From: Nemertoderma westbladi
Lineage: Eukaryota; Xenacoelomorpha; Nemertodermatida; Nemertodermatidae
Length of the DNA: 64,000 nt
Assembly (NCBI GenBank): GCA_032718475.1
Contig: JAUCBJ010002722.1
Coordinates: 1 to 64,000 of the forward strand
Direction of reading: 5' to 3'
Shown here: positions 1 through 11,456 of the stretch, one piece after another
How positions within the stretch are numbered: the first letter of the stretch is position 1
Layout: each line of letters opens with the position of its first letter
The notes under the pieces: generated by a model
Database searches by the model: none
What the model was told of the DNA's origin: nothing
Seen by the model: the letters and a program-made list of their open reading frames with translations, nothing else
Position numbers and translations under genes: made by a program

Positions 1-811
1 GATTCCAGAGCAGGTCTGGGAACATAGGATCCTTAATTCTATGAAATTTGTCTTTTAAGAGTATTGGTAAGTGCTACGATATCTTAATCGACTAGAATTG
101 TTAACGGATCTGAATTTTACAGATTTTAATAAATATTAAATTAATATTTAAGATGGGCACCGATTTATTCCAGAACTTGTCTGGGGACGTTAACCACTGA
201 TTCTAGAATTTGTCTTTCAAGTATATCGGTGGGTGCCGCGATATCTTAATCGACTAGAATTACAGATGGTCAAAAGGTTTAACAGATTTATTTGCGTTTC
301 ACGCTACTGTTATAGGGACATCACGCTACTATATGTATTATTTAATATACGGTATGAGAGCAATATCACACGAAGCAATGTCAGTATGAAGAGGCAAGTC
401 GTTTCCAAGGTCTACCCAGAGCTTGGTTTAGCCGAGACACGAGGATCTGAACTTTGCATTCCTAATACTCTGCCTACCAATAATACTTAAGTATAGTAGG
501 CGCTTTATTGTACTTTAATAAGTACGGACATTTCATCTTACTGTAGTCACGTATTTATAATATGATACGGACAGTAAGGAAAGAGAAAAAATAATTATTT
601 CTCGCCGTCGCACTAAATATATATTATAAGTAATTACGTACGTAATAAACACTAATATATTGCACTAATCTACTAAATAATCACTAAAAGAACATTCTAC
701 TAAATAAAATTAAAGAAAACGATTATAATAAAATTACATAATAATACATACATAAATATAAAATAAAAACAAATATAAAATGATATAGTCACACGCCCAC
801 TCCATATGTTA
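1..811 (-). other. Family X 3' flank of the Gag-protease ORF, with a 165-bp tandem repeat
   Basis: AT-rich sequence downstream of the ORF. Bases 1-100 and 168-263 are diverged copies of one unit (TTCCAGA at 3 and 168), and the same doubling occurs at 25721-25976 in the other copy. The 85-residue open frame at 233-490 lies in this repeat, looks like no known protein and is not called as a gene. Confidence 0.6.
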
Positions 812-3800
812 TTACGTTATGGAGTCCCTAGATATTTGTCGGATTAGGGAAGTGGTCGTAGGAAGAGTATCTTGCCTTCCATAGTTTCCGGACAGTTTTT
901 GGTCTCTTTCCAGTAAACATAAACGACTAGCTGGGCGATTGAGTTGTTGTGTTACTTTCTCCGCTCCCTTGGCCTGTCTAATCTCCGCCGGGGTAAGATG
1001 AGGAGGCCATTCTTCTTCTTCTTTACGTAAGGAGTCGGATCCACCTAACCAGCCTGGAGTATCTATCAGTTCTTGAGGAGTTGCTCCTCTGGAAGCGATG
1101 TCGGCTGGATTAATCGTCCCAAGGCAATGTCTCCATTGATCTACATTGGAGTTAATATCGTCATTATCTGAGGAGTATGGTGTTCCCTCAGTTGGATCGT
1201 CCACCTCACTGCTTTCCACTTCCCAATCGTTTACTTGATATATTTGTTCGTGTGGCATTCTCTCTTCGAGAGTTCTACGGGAAGGGCCAGTAAGGTACCA
1301 ACCTACTCTAGTTCTTGCCGCATAGGTTTGCAGTGGCTGTGGTTGAGCAGGCCGTTTCTCTAATGTTTCGAGCGCCTCGTGCGCGTTTTGGCCGATGAGT
1401 ATTTGTACTCCAGGATAATCTGTCTGGAATCGAGGTATCTTAAGATGTTGGATGCTCTCATCCTCGTCCCAATTATAAAGGTCTGCTTGGGTAGTAGCAA
1501 AGTTCTTTATAGCCACCATTTTTACTGACCTTATACCTTGTGTTCCTAACTTATCCTGGGGGGTGGACAACACACCTACATAGTAATCTGCCGTTAGGGT
1601 AGATTTCCAAACCTGCATAATTCCTGACATATTCAATTTAGTCCGGAACTTGGGTTGTCCAGCAAAGATATCTTCGGCTAGTTCTTGATCGATGAATGTT
1701 CCTGTGCTGCCGGAGTCAAGGAGGGCGTTCACTATGTAGCTTTTGTTAAGACCGTGAACTCTTACTTGAACTACAGGAAATTCTCTGATTCCTACGTTGG
1801 AAGCTGGAGCTTTCCAAGATGGTTGTTTGGCGAAAGTAGTTGGGGAAAACTCATCGTTGATGTCCTTTTCGTAAGTAAGTGCTCGATACACTGCGGTATT
1901 TATTAGATAACAGGATTCGTTGGCATCGGAGAATTCGTCCGTATAGAATCCTTCCCACTCAGAACTTTGGTCAGTGTCGTTCACATCACTGAATTGGACA
2001 TGTGATTTGGGCTCACTTACTTGACTCGGGCTGTTTCGTTCGAATTCCGTGTACAACAAGCTATGATGTTTCGCGCCGCACTTAGCACACCTTGCGTCAG
2101 AGTAACAGGTTCGCCGCTGGTGTCCGCGTCTGAGACAGTTATAACATAACCGCTTATCCCACAGGACTCCACGTCTATCTGCCATGGATTTCTTTAGGAA
2201 TTCTGCACACGCACTCAAACGGTGGGGCCCGTCGCACAGCGCACATTTTGGTTTGATGTTACTCACCTTAACTTGGTTAACGTTCTGCACTCTCGTTCTT
2301 TCTTCGGGCTTTCTTCCATGAATTCTCTTAGGAGACGTAGGAGGAGTTGTTGTTACCTGTTCTCTCCTGTCACTGGTTCGAGACTTGTATTTACTTACGT
2401 CTTTATAGTTCTTGTTGTCATAGTAAGATTTTGCTGTGTCTTTCCCGCTGTCCTCTTCTTGAGAAGTTTGGCTTTCGCCGTCGTCAGTATAACACACTGG
2501 TATTATCCTTCTCCTAGAAACGGGTTTCTCACTTACCTTATTTTCCGATGTTTTCTCTCTGGACTGCCTTATGAGTTGTAATTTTACTTCACTATCTAAG
2601 AAAGACATGAGATCAGCCATGGTAGGACTTCGTCGTTGTTGTTCATTCATGTACAACACTTTCTTGTCCCAGCGCGTACATACTCCACCCTTTGGTAAAG
2701 TAGAGACTACGGCTCCAATAACCATGGAACTCTGATATTCATGAGACTTACCTAACCAGTCCAATTGTCTACAGATTTCCTGAATCTCATCGGAAAACTC
2801 TATAATCCCGCTACTAAGGAAGTGTCGGGGGGCTACTAATTTTGCGTACAAATACTTAGCTATGTTATCCTTGTTACCATACCTGATGTTTAATGTATCC
2901 CAAACTTGTCTTAATCCATCTGGATGTCCAATAAACTTTAACGCCATTAACTTGGGAGGTCCTTCCAAGCACTTGATGAGGAATCTAAGTTTCTCTCCGT
3001 TAGATAGTACAGAGTTCTGTATGCTATCTTTGTAATATTCGTTGAAAGGTAACCATTTCATCTCATCTCCATTGAATTTGACGATCTCTCCCACTTTGAC
3101 CGCTTGGCGGGCTTCTGTTCTAGCCATCTGACGCGTAAAGCTTTCTTGGGCCATCGTGTTATTTAATATCGAATTATCGGTATACAAATTTCTCGGATCA
3201 TTATCAGGTCTATAGGGAATATCATTAATAACAGGTCTATAATCACCCTTAATAGGGTTTGCTATAGGAGTTTCAACTTCACTAGCAGTATAGATGCGTG
3301 TAGGCTCCACACCTTGCGCATGTAATACTTCAGACCTAACGGGTTGACACAATGTTACAGGGGGTATTGGTATGCCTTTTTGTATATTGACTAATTTGTC
3401 GCGTTCTAGCGCGATACTTTGCTGCACTTCTTGCAACTCTGCTCTACCTTCCCTCACTGTTCCCTTAAGTTGGTGGACAGTCTCCTGCATCTGTCCTAGC
3501 AGGAGATTCATCCCCCGCCGTCCCTCTTCCACCCACTCAACCGCCGAAGCGGGAGTCGCCAACATAGTAGCGGGCTGACACGGGACGACGGGAGACAAAT
3601 TATTGATTTCTCTCTCTGCTATCTGGACAGGGGTATTTGCATGGACTGTTCCACCGGGTACAGGCAGTGTAGTACTATGTAAAGGGAATTTAGAGTTAAG
3701 CTCTGGAAGTGCAGGGGTCTCTAGCACAGAAGTGACTTTGGGAACAACAGGCCTAATTATTTCAGGTTCATTGACTATAGTAGGGAGTCTTTTGACCTGG

Positions 3801-5005
3801 ATAAATTGTTCTATGGGTTCTGCACTACCTAAGTCTGTGCTAGTTAGCTTTTTTTTAACAGCTGGGGGCAAATCAGGCAATTTGCGACGGTAATATGTTT
3901 TTCTACGCCTACTTAGATGAGATCTATTTCCTCCGCCTTCAGGATCGGTAGTATCGCCTTCCTCCGAGGATGTGTATCCCTGGCGCTTGGGAGTAGATTT
4001 TCTCATCATCTGCATTTGATTAGCAGTAAACTGTTTATTTATACTGTCTTGTGTCTCTTGCAGATTTTCCAACTCCAGTTGGGTAGTCTGCTCAGATACT
4101 CTCCTTTCTGCTTCTGCCACTGCCTTTGCTGCTTTTCTTTCTGCTTCTGCATCTGCCGCCGCTGCCTTTCTTTCTGCTTCTGCATCTGCCGCCGCTGCCT
4201 TTCTTTCTACTTCTGCTTCTGCCATAGCCGCCGCCTTTGCTGCTTTTCTTTCTGCTTCTGCTATTGCTTCTGCCGCCTTTCTCTCTGCTTCTGCCACTGC
4301 TTCTGCTGCTGTCTTTCTGCTTTCGATTAGTTTTCTCTTTACTTGTTCTTCTTGGACTCTAATGATGCGGAGTTGTTCATCAAATTTAGCTTTGTTTGCA
4401 GCCAACATTTCCGCATCGATTGCGTCTAACACAAGCTTGGTTCCTTCACTATTAGGGCGAAGTCCAGACAGTCGTCTCCTCAACTCTTCGTCTCCTACGA
4501 ATCGCTGATAGTCTGACAGATAGATGTCAATGGCATCTCTAGTTCGTGGCTTCTCTGCTGCTGTTAATTCGCTTTCCACTTCGCTTTCCACTTGAGAAGA
4601 AGTGGCGTCGGTTGATTCTTCAAAGGTTGGCCGCTCATCATAAACCGTATCCGCCATCTTCGCTCCGCGTTCGGGCGTCCGCTCAACAGTCTCCGAACTA
4701 CTGGAGCTATCGGGCTGCTGGGAACTAGGTTCTTGGCTAGGATGTCGCTGCTGTTTGACAGCTGCTTCCTGATCCCGCTTAACTTGGGCCCGAGTGCCTA
4801 TGGCAGACCTACGGCGCTTCACTAACTTCGCAAATTGCGAAATCGCTTCTACCAACCTAGGTTCTGACACAACTACTGCAGGGGTTGCCCTTCTTACAGT
4901 AGGAGGGGTTTCAGACCTCGGTCTGGGATTCTCTACACTTTGATCTGAGAAACAGGCTGTTGTTTCTAAAAGACTATCTGACAGAGGTTGCCTTGTGTCA
5001 GCCAT
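812..5005 (-). CDS. BEL/Pao-like Gag-protease fused to an RNase H tail
   Basis: One uninterrupted 1397-residue frame. Order: acidic/Ser-rich N-terminus; an Ala/Glu/Lys/Arg-rich coiled coil at about 225-310 built from AEAERKAA-like units; a DUF1759-type Gag region at about 637-760; CCHC-type knuckles at about 918-930 (CX2CX3HX4C) and 955-968 (CX2CX4HX4C) plus a third CX2C motif; an aspartic protease with DSGSTGTF at about 1097. About 200 residues later comes GTINPADIASRG, the motif that normally ends the RNase H part of BEL polyproteins. RT and integrase are missing. Compared with the right copy it lacks about 185 residues near residue 120. Expected products are a capsid-like Gag and a processing protease; it cannot reverse transcribe itself. 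The start MADTRQ matches MSDTQQ in the other copy. Confidence 0.85.
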   Translation of the reverse strand: MADTRQPLSDSLLETTACFSDQSVENPRPRSETPPTVRRATPAVVVSEPRLVEAISQFAKLVKRRRSAIGTRAQVKRDQEAAVKQQRHPSQEPSSQQPDSSSSSETVERTPERGAKMADTVYDERPTFEESTDATSSQVESEVESELTAAEKPRTRDAIDIYLSDYQRFVGDEELRRRLSGLRPNSEGTKLVLDAIDAEMLAANKAKFDEQLRIIRVQEEQVKRKLIESRKTAAEAVAEAERKAAEAIAEAERKAAKAAAMAEAEVERKAAAADAEAERKAAAADAEAERKAAKAVAEAERRVSEQTTQLELENLQETQDSINKQFTANQMQMMRKSTPKRQGYTSSEEGDTTDPEGGGNRSHLSRRRKTYYRRKLPDLPPAVKKKLTSTDLGSAEPIEQFIQVKRLPTIVNEPEIIRPVVPKVTSVLETPALPELNSKFPLHSTTLPVPGGTVHANTPVQIAEREINNLSPVVPCQPATMLATPASAVEWVEEGRRGMNLLLGQMQETVHQLKGTVREGRAELQEVQQSIALERDKLVNIQKGIPIPPVTLCQPVRSEVLHAQGVEPTRIYTASEVETPIANPIKGDYRPVINDIPYRPDNDPRNLYTDNSILNNTMAQESFTRQMARTEARQAVKVGEIVKFNGDEMKWLPFNEYYKDSIQNSVLSNGEKLRFLIKCLEGPPKLMALKFIGHPDGLRQVWDTLNIRYGNKDNIAKYLYAKLVAPRHFLSSGIIEFSDEIQEICRQLDWLGKSHEYQSSMVIGAVVSTLPKGGVCTRWDKKVLYMNEQQRRSPTMADLMSFLDSEVKLQLIRQSREKTSENKVSEKPVSRRRIIPVCYTDDGESQTSQEEDSGKDTAKSYYDNKNYKDVSKYKSRTSDRREQVTTTPPTSPKRIHGRKPEERTRVQNVNQVKVSNIKPKCALCDGPHRLSACAEFLKKSMADRRGVLWDKRLCYNCLRRGHQRRTCYSDARCAKCGAKHHSLLYTEFERNSPSQVSEPKSHVQFSDVNDTDQSSEWEGFYTDEFSDANESCYLINTAVYRALTYEKDINDEFSPTTFAKQPSWKAPASNVGIREFPVVQVRVHGLNKSYIVNALLDSGSTGTFIDQELAEDIFAGQPKFRTKLNMSGIMQVWKSTLTADYYVGVLSTPQDKLGTQGIRSVKMVAIKNFATTQADLYNWDEDESIQHLKIPRFQTDYPGVQILIGQNAHEALETLEKRPAQPQPLQTYAARTRVGWYLTGPSRRTLEERMPHEQIYQVNDWEVESSEVDDPTEGTPYSSDNDDINSNVDQWRHCLGTINPADIASRGATPQELIDTPGWLGGSDSLRKEEEEWPPHLTPAEIRQAKGAEKVTQQLNRPASRLCLLERDQKLSGNYGRQDTLPTTTSLIRQISRDSIT

Positions 5006-7048
5006 GTTTGATTGTACAGTCGAATGCCTACTGCTATATTACAGTTAAAGCAAGTCTAGTAATTCAGTATCACTGTTAGCCTAATAATTAATTACCGATA
5101 CTGCTAGTCAGTGTAGCGTGATATATATATAATATATTAGAATAACGGTATGCTTATAATATATATATAAGTATTGTAAACTAGGTTTGTCACAGGGTAC
5201 CGGTATATCAATTTAGCACAGATATATATAAATATATAATAGGCCTATAGTGAATACCGGTATGTCAATTATCAATTATTTTAGAATAATTGAATTTCTG
5301 AATATTTAGGGTTACTTGGTTACTTTAACTTACTTTATTACCGTTATTTAAGCAGTAGTCCAACTGATATTGAGACCTAGTTGTTGTCTGGCAGGCCTAC
5401 TATTTATAAATCGTTTGAGTTGATTTATAATAGATATATACCCGTTTAAAAAGGGTTTTTGTCAATATTTGAAATAAATGTTATTATTTCTGGGGGAGTC
5501 ACTACACAGAAGCTGAACGCCTCTCAGTGAAGTGCTATTTATTTGACACTAAAACTGATAATTCTAATTTACCTAAGTTACTTAATACTACAAATTACTT
5601 ACGATACTGATGAGATTAATTCTCTAATTAAACACAACAAAATATTACGTACGAAATTTTTAGGGTAATTTTACAGGAAGTCTACAAACCAGCCTAACAA
5701 AGGGTTAGAATTCTGGTTATTACAACGGACAGGGTACTACGGTATTTGAAATAATAAGTAGTAAATATATTGTACTGTCCAGATAGGAAAATACCACCGC
5801 CTGACGACCTATAACCGTATCGCTATAGGTACTACGTTATGTATCACGGATTGTTCCTACCCAGAAGCTAATAGAGCTAACGAATGTGCCTATCAACCAC
5901 TTTACAACACAAATATACTGCCTACACTAATTACTTCGGAAAGCACTGTACACTAAACCCTAAATTAGGTACAAGTACCGGTATAACAAATAATCAGTAG
6001 TTAAATATACTTGAACAGTTAAAAGAACTACGGCATCTGCTGGAGTGACCGAAGCACAAAATCTCCAGTCTTTACCTACGCCGAGCAGCCCTGATGTAGT
6101 ACCGGGGTTAGTTTAACTATAACGGTATGTATAACAAGCACAATTACTGTAGGAATAAACTTGGGGACATGAATGTTGCGAATAATCGCATAAACTCTGA
6201 ATAATAAATATTACGCTACCCGTACAGAATACTCAAACAAATACAAACCAAACGCTGGCAAACTACTATCAAGCCTAAACAAACTACAGTATGTGCAGAT
6301 TCTGAAACTGTTAGTTAGTATGCGTTCTAACACGGTAGTACGACTTACTCTTTAAGAGGGGATTGACCTTACCGCATATGGCTGCCCCAACTTACTAACG
6401 GCACTTTATCAGACCAACTCTACACACGCAGCAATCCCTTCAGGCCTAAGAATAGCTAGACAACAATCTAGCCTACAAAATATTTGAGTAATAACTATTA
6501 CGGTACCTGAACAGACCACACAAACAAACACAGACTAAAACACTGGCAGACTACGATCAAGCCTAAATAAACTACAGTATATGCAGACTCTGAAACTGTT
6601 AGTTAGTATGCGTTCTAACACGGTAGTACGACTTATTCTTTAAGAGGGGATTGACCTTCAGCATATGGCTGCCCCAACTTACTAACGGCACTTTATCAAA
6701 CCAACTCTACACACACCGTAATCTCTCCAAACTCAACAACAGCCAGACAGCAGCTCAGCCTACAATTATCTGAACAATCTGAGCAGGGTCACACGCCTTC
6801 TGCTCAATATTAGCCTACTAGTAAATAAAACTGACAGAAATAGACCTAAGTAAAATCCCAATAAAAACCAGGCGTCCCCGATTTAATATCGAGACCTACC
6901 GGTATACAATAATCAAGATCGAATAATACTAATGTACTTATACAGCAGTACCGGTTAGGACAGTTGGGCCTACAGACCTACAGAAATACCGGTTACTACG
7001 GTATTTTGCAACCTTATTGCCTACTGCAATAAGATCGTTAACTGTTAC
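5006..7048 (-). other. Family X 5' leader, left copy, with a 288-bp direct repeat
   Basis: This is non-coding sequence between LTR and Gag start. A block around 6302-6420 recurs at about 6590-6720 (period 288 bp), and the same doubling is seen in the other copy near 19130-19290 and 19430-19580. The part nearest the ORF (5090-5290) is AT-rich and contains repeated ACCGGTAT words. No TGG-type primer binding site follows the LTR. Confidence 0.7.
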
Positions 7049-8232
7049 TGTTCGCGCTTTTGAAGACCTTTAGCAGTTTAACCTGCCAAAATTTATATGT
7101 CTTTTAGTTAATTAACACACCTTTAGCATACAACAATATTTTATGCTAATAAACAAAACATTAGCCGAAGCCAGCCCATGCGCGATCATTCACCCGATGG
7201 ATCTACACCCGGGAGGCTGAATTCGGATGCTTAGATTTTATTATTGCAGTGTAAGGTTGCAGTGTAAGCCTACTGTATTATTCGATTGATCGCTAATATG
7301 TAATTTCTGACAGATATTATTAACTTTCGGGAAATATTAACAGTTCCTTTAGGACGTGGCGCTCTATCTATTTAAACAGAGCTAGGACTTATACTAAACG
7401 CAACGATAAGGCTTATGATTAAAGTATAAGTCGCATTCTTTAGGAAATGCTTTGTTACCAGTCACATCACACTCACAATCATGCACACTATTCTGCCGAA
7501 ACGTCAGTATATTTGATCACACATAAAGAGAACAGCAATTGACTCAGGTAGTGTCTACTAAATAACATTAGATTCAATACACACCACATTGATATAAATC
7601 GCAATTGTTATATATAGCCGGTCTCTCTAACCTGTAGTGTATCAAGAAATTGGGAAATTTGGGTGATTTATCAATATTCTCCAAATGACAATATTTCATC
7701 AACAAATCGATACAATTAATAACTGACGGTAAATAGCAGTACAAACAATATGATTAGTGCAATTAAATTAAGTGAGGTAACACTGCCGGTAACAGTTATA
7801 CTTTCTATAATCTAAGCAGTTTTACTAGAGTTGTTCCAAAAGCCGGTGTTATGGCGAAAAATGGGAACACAACAACAGAAACATGTGACTACTGCTACTA
7901 TACGAGTATACCAAAAACCCTTATTCCACGAAGCCCCGTTCAACACAGAGGATGAGCATAGAGATAGGAAATTCAGTTCAGTAGCGCTGGGATAGGTCGA
8001 AATCAACGCCTACGCAAATTCTATTGGCCGACACGAACAGCAAGGCTAAGGCAACCTCTCTAAGCTAGTTGGCCGATTAAACTGAGCCCAGATATCTCCG
8101 TACAGCACATCAGCCAATAAGCTGGTAGCTTGCACTATTTTAGTTATAAATCCCTTTGAGAGTATTCTAGCGACTGGGGGGGAACTGGCCAGCAAAGGCA
8201 AACGTATCAGTTATCCCACAAAAGCTTTTACA
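7049..8232 (-). repeat. 5' LTR of the left family X copy
   Basis: The LTR starts TGTAAAAGCTT and ends GCGCGAACA on the minus strand, giving the usual TG...CA ends. It aligns along its length with the LTR pair at 17519-18750 and 28326-29563 and with the truncated copy at 14667-15794, but it is visibly diverged from the nearly identical pair. Short open frames inside it have no recognisable content. Confidence 0.85.
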
Positions 8233-10271
8233 ACTGGATTCTCTGTCAGCGCCTTTCTCAATGGTGCGCACCAGATATTGAGCAAGCTGGTGCCCAATCA
8301 AAACGCCGATGCGAGGAACATATTTTAACTCTCCACTTATTGATTAACTATGCCACTTTCAAGAGGTGTAAACTGTTCATAATCTTTGTAGATTTTGCCA
8401 CTGCCTATGATCGAGTCTCCCGCCATAAATTATTTCAGTTACTTAAATCCATGGGTTGTGGCGGTGTTATGCTAAGGGCGCTTATGGCATTATATAGATC
8501 TACAGTAAGTGTGATAGGATCCTCACTTATACAAAGTATTTGCGGTGTTCTGCAGGGTGCACCCGGTAGTGAAAGGCTCTTCATTGTCTTCTTCTAATGG
8601 ATGATTCGGCCTTGTTAGCAACTTCTCGTGTACGAGCTCTTGAGAAACTGAATATCCTTCTTAAATTTTGTGAGGACTTCAACATGTCTATAAATCTTTC
8701 GAAGACTAAGTTCATGGTCATCAACGGCAGTACACACGATAAAGTCGATCTCGTTGTTTCATCCAATATCTCTAACATTATTGTAAATAATTCAAAGTCC
8801 TACATATACTTAGGCGCATCAATCAGTGAAGCCGGGGGTATCAACCCATCTGTTGTACTACATGCAAAGGAAAAAACCAAACATGTATCTAAATACCACG
8901 CCTTCCATAATAAACATTCCATTAGCCCTCTATGGGTTAAACTTTTAGTTTTTGATGCAGCTGTGACTTCAGCAATCTTTTATAGCTGTGAGACTTGGCT
9001 AGGCGCAAACATTACCCCAACTTCATCGCAATACTTCAGTATGCTCAAGTCTGCGATTGGTGTCCGCAGCCAGACCTGTCATGATATATTGTTAATTGAG
9101 ACAGGTCGCCCTTCACCAAAGACTCTGATTGAAACACGGCAACGCAAGTTTCTGAAGGCAATGTTAGCTCACCCCGACCTACACGGCCCATTATTCTTTG
9201 CACTAGACCTTGTGAGAGGTACAAACAGCGGTATGGGTAAAGCTATTACCATGCAGTTGGACTCATTAGACCGGAATTGTGTTTTGATAGACCGTGAGGC
9301 CATCGTAAATCACATTAATTGTAGTACCACTACCCGCCGCAGCGTGTACCGTTCTTTGAACCCAACACTAACTTCACACGCATTGTATAATTCTAGAATT
9401 TTAGGACTTTCGGAGGCTGCGAGACTGTCTTGGTCTAGATTTAGGCTAATGTCTACGCACCTAGCAGTGGAAACTGGTCGTTGGTCGCGTCTGCCAGCCG
9501 AATTAAGGATGTGTAAGTGCGGTTCGATACAAACCGAAATACATATTATATGTGAGTGCCAGTTACTAGCCACCCTACGTGACACACATAGCAATCTATC
9601 GTTTACATCAATAGAGGGTTTCTTCTCGGATAAACATCTGCATGATTGCTGCAACTTTTTGCATGCTGCTCTTATCATTTTAGAGTAGTCCACCTCCCCC
9701 CCCCCCCCCCCCCATAAGCTACAAAGTATGTCATCAAGTTGTTTGTTCTTTTTCTATTTACATTATTTATTTATTTATTTATTTGATTTATTTTACATTA
9801 CGTACGTACTTACTATATATATATTTTCTTTTTTTTGATACCGCCCTGACTGGCTTCTTTTTGGACAAATTAAGTGTTAATCAATTAGTTATTGGGTATG
9901 ACTGTTGATAACAATTATAATTAATTACATCGCATTTTCTACCGTGTCCGTTTGAATCTGTATTTGTGTCTTGTCATTGATCCCGCTTGCATATCATTAC
10001 TTTATCATTATTGTTAATCGATTAATTATTATTACTTATGAATCATACACATATTGTTCTCGTTCCCTAGTGGTCTGCTGCATGCTATAGTTTGTCACAT
10101 TGTTCTTGTTATTGTTTTTATGACTGCTTACAAATGTACTGTATTTGTTTGTATCAATGTTGTGTCTTCCTTACATATATTGTTATGTTACCTGTTTGTA
10201 TTTTTCTGTCACTTTCTTTCATCAGTCGCTTGTGGAACTTAATTATGTCAATAAACTAATCTAATCTAATC
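8233..10271 (+). pseudogene. LINE (non-LTR retrotransposon), 5'-truncated, reverse transcriptase remnant
   Basis: The RT frame is already open at the LTR boundary (QRLSQWCAPDIEQAGAQ at about 8247-8297). It continues with the palm motif FVDFATAYDRV (about 8388) and the motif QGAPGS (about 8560), then stops at 8595-8597. An internal deletion or shift leads to the catalytic MDDSALLAT at 8597 and a frame to 9688 that ends in a Cys/His-rich tail (CKCG...EIHIICEC). A C18 run (9696-9713) and AT-rich 3' UTR follow, ending in (CTAAT)n at 10256-10271. Clade not resolved. It is a dead copy, probably interrupted on its left by the family X element. Confidence 0.8.
10256..10271 (+). repeat. (CTAAT)n 3' tail of the LINE
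   Basis: Three to four CTAAT units directly follow AATAAA-like sequence. Short simple-repeat tails of this kind mark the 3' end of several LINE clades. Confidence 0.6.
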
Positions 10272-10306
10272 TGTATAAATATGTCTAAATAATACAAAAT
10301 AACAAC

Positions 10307-10508
10307 AAATATATTTCTCCCCGTTGGGGTATCGTCAGGGCCTGACTCCGTAAAACAAACTGATAAAACTGTAAAACCAAAACACTGGTAACACCAGTAA
10401 AACCAGTGGTAACACCTGAAACACCAGTGCCGGTATGCAAAGCAGTAAGGGACATCAGACTCATGACTGGCTAAACGGACAAGCTACAGTATATCTCCTA
10501 AAACTAAA
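10307..10508 (-). repeat. Left inverted arm of the Penelope-like element
   Basis: Reverse complement of 13975-14155 over most of its length. Shared landmarks are TTTCTCCCC, GGGTATCGTCAGGGCCTG, AAACTGATAAAACTG and AGTATATCTCCTAAAA. The left arm contains extra ACACCAGTAAAACC-like short repeats in the middle. Confidence 0.75.
10314..10338 (-). ncRNA. Hammerhead-ribozyme-like core, left arm
   Basis: On the minus strand the order is CTGACGA, a 4-bp stem (CCCC/GGGG) with loop AAC, then GAAA. This is the invariant core CUGANGA-stem II-GAAA of hammerhead ribozymes. The sequence after GAAA is AU-rich, compatible with a very short stem III. A convincing stem I partner was not found in this copy, so self-cleavage is uncertain. 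Confidence 0.5.
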
Positions 10509-11456
10509 CTAAGGACCTTGGATACAGTATAATCCCCCCTCCCTCTCCTCTTACCAGTTCAAGGTTGAGAAACTCTGATTTGGAATTCGAAAATTCAAAG
10601 GCGAATTTAATATCGTCCCGCCCAAACACCCCCCCCCCCCCTATTATAGTATTGTACTATTTTGGTCTGTTCCTCCGTCGACAAAACCCGGTCAAAAATA
10701 GCTTCGCCGTCATCGACGAAAGTACGGAAAGAAATTTCACCAAATGATGACAAAATGTTAACATGTTTGTATATTCTATCTATACCACTAGCACCGCTAC
10801 AGCTTTCCCTGCCCCCCCCCCCCCCCCCATTCCCATTCCTTTTATTAATACTGTATATAAAATACACCTTTAAAACCAAAGTATTTATGAGACAACATAA
10901 ATTTAAGAAGGATGACAATCTGATCCACGGAATACCCAGATTGGTCCAACATGTCCTCGTTTTCGGAAACCACAGCTACTATAGCGTCCACCGCAATGGC
11001 GTGGTCTATGTAGGGCAGGGGTAAATATCAACGACGTCAGTGGCCGCGAAAGTTAAACCTGAGGAACAGGGCTGCGATATAAGGTCCCTGGCTGAGTTAG
11101 AATCCGTAAGGAAATGAGGCATTATATATAACATCGGTTGGATAATCGAATTCAGCAGTAGCTTGTGGACAACTTAGCATGTTCGGAAGATTGAGAAGGA
11201 CAAAGACCGAGTATGAGGAGGCGCATGACAGATACCTCACAGACAGTTGAGTGTCAGGATACACCCGGACTTTCTTAGATAAGGTTAGACAGTGGGAGCC
11301 CCACAGACAAAGAATTAACTTAGCAGCGGGAAGCCCCATCGACCAGACAGTTAACCATCGATGGACACACACAAAAGTCCTAGCACACAGCTTCTCAGAC
11401 CAGGTTCACTTTGAAATAGATGCCAGGTTCACACCAGCGACCAGTGTGAAGCTGAT

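Larger units (their letters stand above)
1..8232 (-). mobile_element. Family X LTR retroelement, left copy (partial, runs off window)
   Basis: Reading on the minus strand, this copy begins with a 1.18-kb LTR (8232 to 7049), a 2-kb leader (7048 to 5006), a long Gag-protease ORF (5005 to 812) and a repeat-bearing 3' flank that reaches base 1. It matches, in inverted orientation, the complete copy at 17519-25976; base 1 pairs with about base 25976, so its second ORF and 3' LTR lie outside the window. The right boundary is the LTR start TGTAAAAG at 8232. The adjacent LINE reading frame begins immediately beyond it, so this element probably inserted into that LINE. Assignment to a BEL/Pao-related group rests on the encoded protein. 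Confidence 0.85.

Noticed and set aside
10054-10242. 62-residue hydrophobic ORF
   Set aside because: It lies in the LINE 3' UTR, is AT/T-rich and lacks any supporting feature.
10607-11024. Overlapping ORFs with poly-Gly or poly-Pro
   Set aside because: They exist because frames pass through C/G homopolymer runs; no domain on either strand.
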